In this document: piece after piece, positions 7,801 through 10,112 of the stretch
Layout of the letters: every line of letters begins with the position of its first letter
Numbering within the stretch: the first letter of the stretch is position 1
Assembly: GCA_964414925.1 (NCBI GenBank)
Contig: CAYPXV010000059.1
Location: 1 to 10,112 of the forward strand
Length of the DNA: 10,112 bases
Reading direction: 5' to 3'
DNA from: PeH17 sp964414925
Lineage (GTDB): Bacteria > Bacillota > Clostridia > Christensenellales > CAG-138
Notes under the pieces: model-generated
Database searches by the model: none
Seen by the model: the letters and a program-made list of their open reading frames with translations, nothing else
Told to the model about the DNA's origin: nothing
Translations under genes and position numbers: made by a program

Positions 7801-8125
7801 ATGGTATTATTCGCTCAACGGTTCAATAGATGTACCTGCAATGGGCAATCAGGCTTTGTCAAACGGCGACGTTATAGAGTTGTTCTTTACGGATGATATT
7901 GAAGCGGAAGGCATAGTAACCTTATTGGGCGACGCAAACGGTGACGGAAGCGTAACCTCTGCTGATGCTGTACTTATCCTCCGCTGCGCAATGGGCATTG
8001 AACCGATAAGTGCAAAGGCACTTGCAAACGGAGATATTGACGGCGACGGAATGCTTAGTATTTCCGATTCGTTGATTATACTCAGAATGTCCATGGGCAT
8101 TGACGGTCAAGTATCGGTAAAATAA
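4838..8125 (+). CDS. Secreted modular protein with GLUG beta-helix, DUF4430 and C-terminal type I dockerin
   Basis: A 1095-residue protein with a signal peptide (1-23, cleavage near PLSA/MTT). Modules in order: a jelly-roll-like domain (about 45-168, with SYKKD at 146-150 and CVWFRNFTVY) similar in pattern to the N-terminus of the divergent adhesin; two PEGA-like beta domains (about 170-241 and 245-313); a GLUG-motif beta-helix (about 320-630, repeats such as GGIVGYTYGTVENCYNVG); Ig-like/atrophied Ig region (about 645-902, SSNNSVIS, VTRPEYDTEVT); DUF4430 (about 912-1021, GWYYSLNG); a type I dockerin (1031-1090) with two calcium loops, DANGDGSVTSAD and DIDGDGMLSISD. The dockerin should bind a cohesin on a scaffold or the cell surface. 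No catalytic domain is recognised, so adhesion or substrate binding is more likely than hydrolysis. Ribosome binding site GGAGG at 4825-4829, inside a hairpin. Cohesin partner unknown. Confidence 0.94.
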   Translation: MKKKTLAIIVAIVMLISTMPLSAMTTLDTRSSVAEGSVFGELENLAQISYSHNDDYTGNDGEEFIEDGDGTIKSNSSGMSSSTVTMRIEFNEDVPSMMLSFEYKVSSESRYDYLSINESTDKSLSGEIDWTVYTQEISGGSVVTLSYKKDFSGNIGNDCVWFRNFTVYTLNTVTFTGLDEEAELSVTNSDGETEQPTEERNVYRLSGGEYDYSVVRFGYLTISGQIEVSEDMEVTLEAMTELSRGEIVFNVTPSEAVVTVTHPLGGTFDSDDNRFNLPVGEAYTYTVQAENFITVTGSFVASENLTIEVELVYAGEAWDGTSVTEPESDGENYLISNAAEFEWFAQYINAGNNEVNAILTSNINFNNKTRTAFGIYNYSDDQSGYNGTIDGKGYTVIGITGENGLADCIGPNGVIKNLAVDVNIANSANIGGIANTSKGLIENCMCSGQVSTSSNYCSSAGIVGRAMTGNTVRGCVNRASISNTTNSYASTLSLGGIVGYTYGTVENCYNVGELSTRVDRHNNTGIGGIAGQAQATATIANVYNIATVTGPEAGIGAIIGIAKGTISNAYCLSGAAPKAIATINGGASVEYEVMTREQMLDSAFVSTLGESFRADNANINSGFPILAWQASDEDQPSDMELALEHYPELIRDFVNKDQSVDMDALINDVQLPTPGDLVDAGIMTDRPNQKVIMESLNEEVFELYGYHGIVYRALPNGEAVTVQYRISIQDRNTEEILASRVFELTVLPLTESELEQAEAEMAGAVSDELYWNGIKGDNTDKDNVTSNLRPFAELVINSEGEYEYIRGTINITFGGIEVDDLPGYNPMGFQPWRTFRSSNNSVISCENLLVTRPEYDTEVTIDSVLTYSKYAKYWEKFGSDPAYARFEQFYKQPVSATVTVKGTLGSAPVEDINVTVIINGRNFNGFTNPSEGYSFTCAGDSGASVWDAVSAYLTASNFDYSGDGYQLVSLTDGSGVTLTAGTYGEASGWYYSLNGSIDVPAMGNQALSNGDVIELFFTDDIEAEGIVTLLGDANGDGSVTSADAVLILRCAMGIEPISAKALANGDIDGDGMLSISDSLIILRMSMGIDGQVSVK

Positions 8126-8141
8126 AAAAAATGAACATTAG

Positions 8142-8170
8142 ACCCGCTACCGGTTTTGGGCAGCGGGTTT
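8142..8170. terminator. Bidirectional intrinsic terminator between convergent genes
   Basis: ACCCGCT (8142-8148) pairs perfectly with AGCGGGT (8162-8168) around a 13-nt loop. Rightward it is followed by TTTAATTATTT, leftward (minus strand) by a run of eight T at 8131-8124 after a short gap. It sits between the dockerin gene stop at 8125 and the minus-strand stop at 8173, so it can end both transcripts. Confidence 0.8.
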
Positions 8171-8172
8171 AA

Positions 8173-8943
8173 TTATTTACTCCGTTTTTCATCTGAACGT
8201 GAATATAGTTTTAATCTTCCTTTTTTACCGACAAGAGTTACGGCGCTGCATCTTTTCATTACAAGCAATGCCGTTTGCGCAACGGATAGCGGAATATGCG
8301 CACATTGCGCAAGCTCTTTTGAAGTAAAAGCATTTGGCAACGTATCGGGCAAGAAGTCCGAAAGAAATGATAACTGCGGCAAATAGACAGCCTTAACAAA
8401 ATCAACGGGGATTCTGTCAAAGCGAACATAGCCTTTTCTGCCGACTTTACCGCCGACAAGTCTATACTCGTCCACATCAACAAGTAACAGCAACAGACGC
8501 AAATTAGGATGTCTGACGATATCTCCGAGCTTATACAGTTCCGCAAAGGTATCGAATACGCTGCCACGTTTGGGGCTTGTGTGCGGCGGAAACAATTCAC
8601 CTGTTTTTTCATCCACCTTAATCAATCGTTTCTTTACGGGAACGGGATAAACGAGGGTGACGGTTTCACTCGGCAAAAAATCATTCAATTTATTTCTCAG
8701 ATTATTAAACGCTTTAGTCTGTACTTCGAAAATCCCGTGTTCGTTTTTTACGTCGGCAATGAAGTTGTTGACTTTCACTTCATGATTTGACCTATCTTCT
8801 TCTATAAATAATTTACATGAAGCATGGAGAATTTTTTCGTTAAACGTACCTATTCCCTTGCTTTCGCCCAAAATAAGCCTTGCCTGTTCGCATGCGGTAA
8901 TAAATCGCAGCCTTATTTCGCCGTCTGCGTATTCGCTCATCAT
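8173..8943 (-). CDS. Uncharacterised protein with PD-(D/E)XK-like core and C-terminal winged helix
   Basis: A 256-residue protein, cytosolic (no signal or membrane segment). I recognise a widespread family of hypothetical proteins without a known role. The N-terminal half has the order of a PD-(D/E)XK nuclease fold: Glu36 in a helix (GIGTFNEKILH), Asp64 (FIADVK) and Glu73-x-Gln75 (IFEVQTKAF), with Gln in place of the usual Lys. A conserved stretch PPHTSPKRGSVFDTFAEL (119-136) and HPNLRLLLLLVD (145-156) follow. Residues about 205-250 read as a winged helix (FTSKELAQCAHIPLSVAQTALLVM, then a basic wing GKKGRLKLY). Its ATG overlaps the stop of the upstream phosphatase gene by 4 nt (ATGA at 8943-8940), so translation is probably coupled. 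GAGGAG lies 11 nt before the ATG. DNA binding is plausible; nuclease activity is inference only. Confidence 0.85.
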   Translation of the reverse strand: MMSEYADGEIRLRFITACEQARLILGESKGIGTFNEKILHASCKLFIEEDRSNHEVKVNNFIADVKNEHGIFEVQTKAFNNLRNKLNDFLPSETVTLVYPVPVKKRLIKVDEKTGELFPPHTSPKRGSVFDTFAELYKLGDIVRHPNLRLLLLLVDVDEYRLVGGKVGRKGYVRFDRIPVDFVKAVYLPQLSFLSDFLPDTLPNAFTSKELAQCAHIPLSVAQTALLVMKRCSAVTLVGKKGRLKLYSRSDEKRSK

Positions 8944-9731
8944 CTGTTCCAGAACTCCTCATCGCTTATAAAGAAATCATCGGGGTATCCCATTGAACGT
9001 GACTTCGGAAAAACGAGGGACGCATCATCGATAATTCTTTTCGGATTAATTTCAAAAAGGGTTAATGCCGTGTCAAACGAAAACTGCGCACCGATTTTTT
9101 CAAAAGCAACGTAAAGTTCGGGTGTCCTTTTTATTGCACCGTGAGAATCGCTTGCAACGAACTGAACCGCCCCTTCGCTAATTAAATTAAATGCCGTATT
9201 CATGCTTTCCGCACCGAAATAACCCGTGACAGAGCCTGCATTTACCTGAAGCGACGCACCCATATCAACCCATCTGAATGCAGTTTCGATATTTCCCCTT
9301 AGAAAATGGTACCGTTCGGGATGAGCTATTATGGGGTGTACTCCCCTTTTTCTGAATGAACGGATTGCATAGTCAACAAACTCAACGTTCTCGTTAAAAT
9401 CGCATTCGACCAAAAGATAGTGACTGTTTGCGAGGGTTAACAGTCTTCCGTCATCAAATATTTTAAAGACATTATCATTGAGAAATACCTCCATGCCTCT
9501 GTGCAAACGCACATCCGAATCCGTTCGTGCAATTCTATTTTCGAATTCGGAGAAACGTGATTCGAGAGTTCTTCCATTATAATTATCGTACACGCCGGGA
9601 TAGCAATGCGGCGTTGCAATGATATCGGTTACTCCGTTCTCACCTGCAATTCTAAGCATTTCGGCAGAATCGATAACATCCTGCGCTCCATCGTCCACTC
9701 CGAATAAAATATGGCTGTGTATATCTATCAA
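8940..9731 (-). CDS. CpsB/YwqE-family PHP-domain protein-tyrosine phosphatase
   Basis: A 263-residue metal-dependent phosphatase of the PHP superfamily, the family that dephosphorylates bacterial tyrosine kinases controlling capsule and exopolysaccharide synthesis. Metal-ligand motifs are all present: DIHSH (His5, His7), DDGA (13-16), ATPH (His42), GMEV (Glu81), HPERY (His137), and ASDSHG (Asp195, His197), with QVNAGS (162-167). Start choice: no ATG exists near the N-terminus. TTG at 9731 gives MIDIHSHIL, which matches the usual family start, with AAAGGA 12 nt upstream. An in-frame TTG at 9743 would add four residues but has no spacing from that Shine-Dalgarno site. It overlaps the following gene by 4 nt. 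No tyrosine kinase or polysaccharide gene lies in the window, so its partner is unknown. Confidence 0.92.
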   Translation of the reverse strand: MIDIHSHILFGVDDGAQDVIDSAEMLRIAGENGVTDIIATPHCYPGVYDNYNGRTLESRFSEFENRIARTDSDVRLHRGMEVFLNDNVFKIFDDGRLLTLANSHYLLVECDFNENVEFVDYAIRSFRKRGVHPIIAHPERYHFLRGNIETAFRWVDMGASLQVNAGSVTGYFGAESMNTAFNLISEGAVQFVASDSHGAIKRTPELYVAFEKIGAQFSFDTALTLFEINPKRIIDDASLVFPKSRSMGYPDDFFISDEEFWNR

Positions 9732-9769
9732 AACTGTGCCCAATCCTTTTGTTAGTTCAATTCATTCGT

Positions 9770-9791
9770 AAAAAATTTGCTTCAAAGCAAA
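9770..9791 (-). terminator. Terminator-like hairpin in the leader of the phosphatase gene
   Basis: On the minus strand TTTGCT (9791-9786) pairs with AGCAAA (9781-9776) around a TTGA loop and is followed at once by six T (9775-9770). It lies between the predicted promoter at 9854-9882 and the gene start at 9731, so it would act as an attenuator or a partial terminator. The stem is AT-rich and weak. Confidence 0.45.
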
Positions 9792-9853
9792 ACAAACGTT
9801 TAAATACGTCTGTTTGACTTTTTATTTTTTGCAGTTCTTTTCTGTTTATAATG

Positions 9854-9882
9854 ATTATACCACCCTATTTATTCATATGCAA
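9854..9882 (-). promoter_or_regulatory. Extended -10 promoter of the phosphatase operon
   Basis: On the minus strand the -10 box is TATAAT (9859-9854) preceded by TGG, an extended -10 motif. A weak -35, TTGCAT (9882-9877), lies 17 nt upstream. The predicted leader to the TTG start is about 115 nt. Confidence 0.65.
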
Positions 9883-9935
9883 CAAAAGTTTTTCGGTTGT
9901 CTTAAAAATATATCGATTTTTATAGAAAAAACCTC

Positions 9936-9964
9936 TTGACAAATAGGGGGAGATGGGTTATACT
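9936..9964 (+). promoter_or_regulatory. Strong sigma-A promoter of the tRNA operon
   Basis: TTGACA (9936-9941), a 17-nt spacer containing GGGGG, and TATACT (9959-9964). The predicted start is near 9971, exactly where a 5-bp leader hairpin begins (GCTGT/ACAGC, 9971-9985). Confidence 0.85.
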
Positions 9965-9993
9965 TATGAAGCTGTTTGAGACAGCAAGGTTGT

Positions 9994-10066
9994 GGAAGCA
10001 TAGCTCAGCTGGGAGAGCATCCGCCTTACAAGCAGAGGGTCATAGGTTCGAGCCCTATTGTTTTAA
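9994..10066 (+). tRNA. tRNA-Val (anticodon TAC), with unusual mismatches
   Basis: Cloverleaf: acceptor GGAAGCA (9994-10000), D-arm GCTC...GAGC (10003-10018), anticodon loop CTTACAA (10025-10031, anticodon TAC at 10027-10029), T-arm ATAGG-TTCGAGC-CCTAT (10042-10058), acceptor 3' side TGTTTTA (10059-10065), discriminator A. CCA is not encoded. Odd points: G1 faces A72, G2-T71 and G5-T68 are wobbles, and C29 faces A41 in the anticodon stem. D- and T-arms are perfect. It is the first gene of the operon, 6 nt before tRNA-Asp. It may be functional, or may be decaying. Confidence 0.85.
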
Positions 10067-10072
10067 TAACGC

Positions 10073-10112
10073 GGTCCGGTAGTTCAGTTGGTTAGAATGC
10101 CAGCCTGTCACG
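10073..10112 (+). tRNA. tRNA-Asp (anticodon GTC), truncated by the window edge
   Basis: The acceptor strand GGTCCGG, TA, D-arm GTTCAGTTGGTTAGAAT and anticodon loop CTGTCAC (anticodon GTC) match bacterial tRNA-Asp. The 3' half lies beyond the right edge. It is the second gene of the operon. Confidence 0.9.

Noticed and set aside
9744..9935. A small gene between the phosphatase and the tRNA operon
   Set aside because: The stretch is AT-rich with a promoter and hairpin on the minus strand. No frame with a start and ribosome binding site was seen.

Overview
The window looks like chromosome of an endospore-forming Firmicute (class Clostridia, probably an uncultured gut-type lineage). The evidence is an intact pro-sigma-K sporulation sigma factor, near-consensus sigma-A promoters (TTGACA-17-TATAAT), strong Shine-Dalgarno sites, a cohesin/dockerin-type surface protein repertoire and a tRNA-Val/tRNA-Asp cluster. 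No mobile element, CRISPR array or phage gene was seen.

Layout: (1) 3208 to 1, minus strand: the first 1069 codons of a very large secreted modular protein, cut off by the left edge. It carries a gingipain/HagA-type DUF2436 module, a cleaved-adhesin (choice-of-anchor J) module and a cohesin-like module. A perfect sigma-A promoter drives it. (2) 3676-4380, plus: sigK, read divergently from the adhesin gene, with a candidate sigma-E promoter. (3) 4386-4837: a perfect, extended -10 sigma-A promoter starting 5 bases after the sigK stop, then a leader of about 417 nt with several GNRA-capped hairpins. It ends in a hairpin that buries the ribosome binding site of the next gene. (4) 4838-8125, plus: a 1095-residue secreted modular protein (PEGA-like, GLUG beta-helix, Ig-like, DUF4430) ending in a type I dockerin. 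(5) 8142-8170: a terminator shared by converging genes. (6) 9731 to 8173, minus: a CpsB/YwqE-type PHP tyrosine phosphatase, overlapping by 4 nt an uncharacterised protein with a PD-(D/E)XK-like core and a C-terminal winged helix. (7) 9936-10112, plus: a strong promoter and a tRNA operon, tRNA-Val(TAC) with unusual mismatches, then tRNA-Asp(GTC) cut by the right edge.

The two secreted proteins flank sigK. They share an N-terminal module type, and one has a cohesin-like domain while the other has a dockerin, so they may belong to one extracellular assembly. The phosphatase may link to surface polysaccharide control. The most novel item is the structured leader: a long, hairpin-rich RNA of no family I can name, with two copies of an anti-Shine-Dalgarno sequence (GGTATCTCC), one of which forms the sequestering hairpin. 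It looks like a translational switch controlling a dockerin protein.
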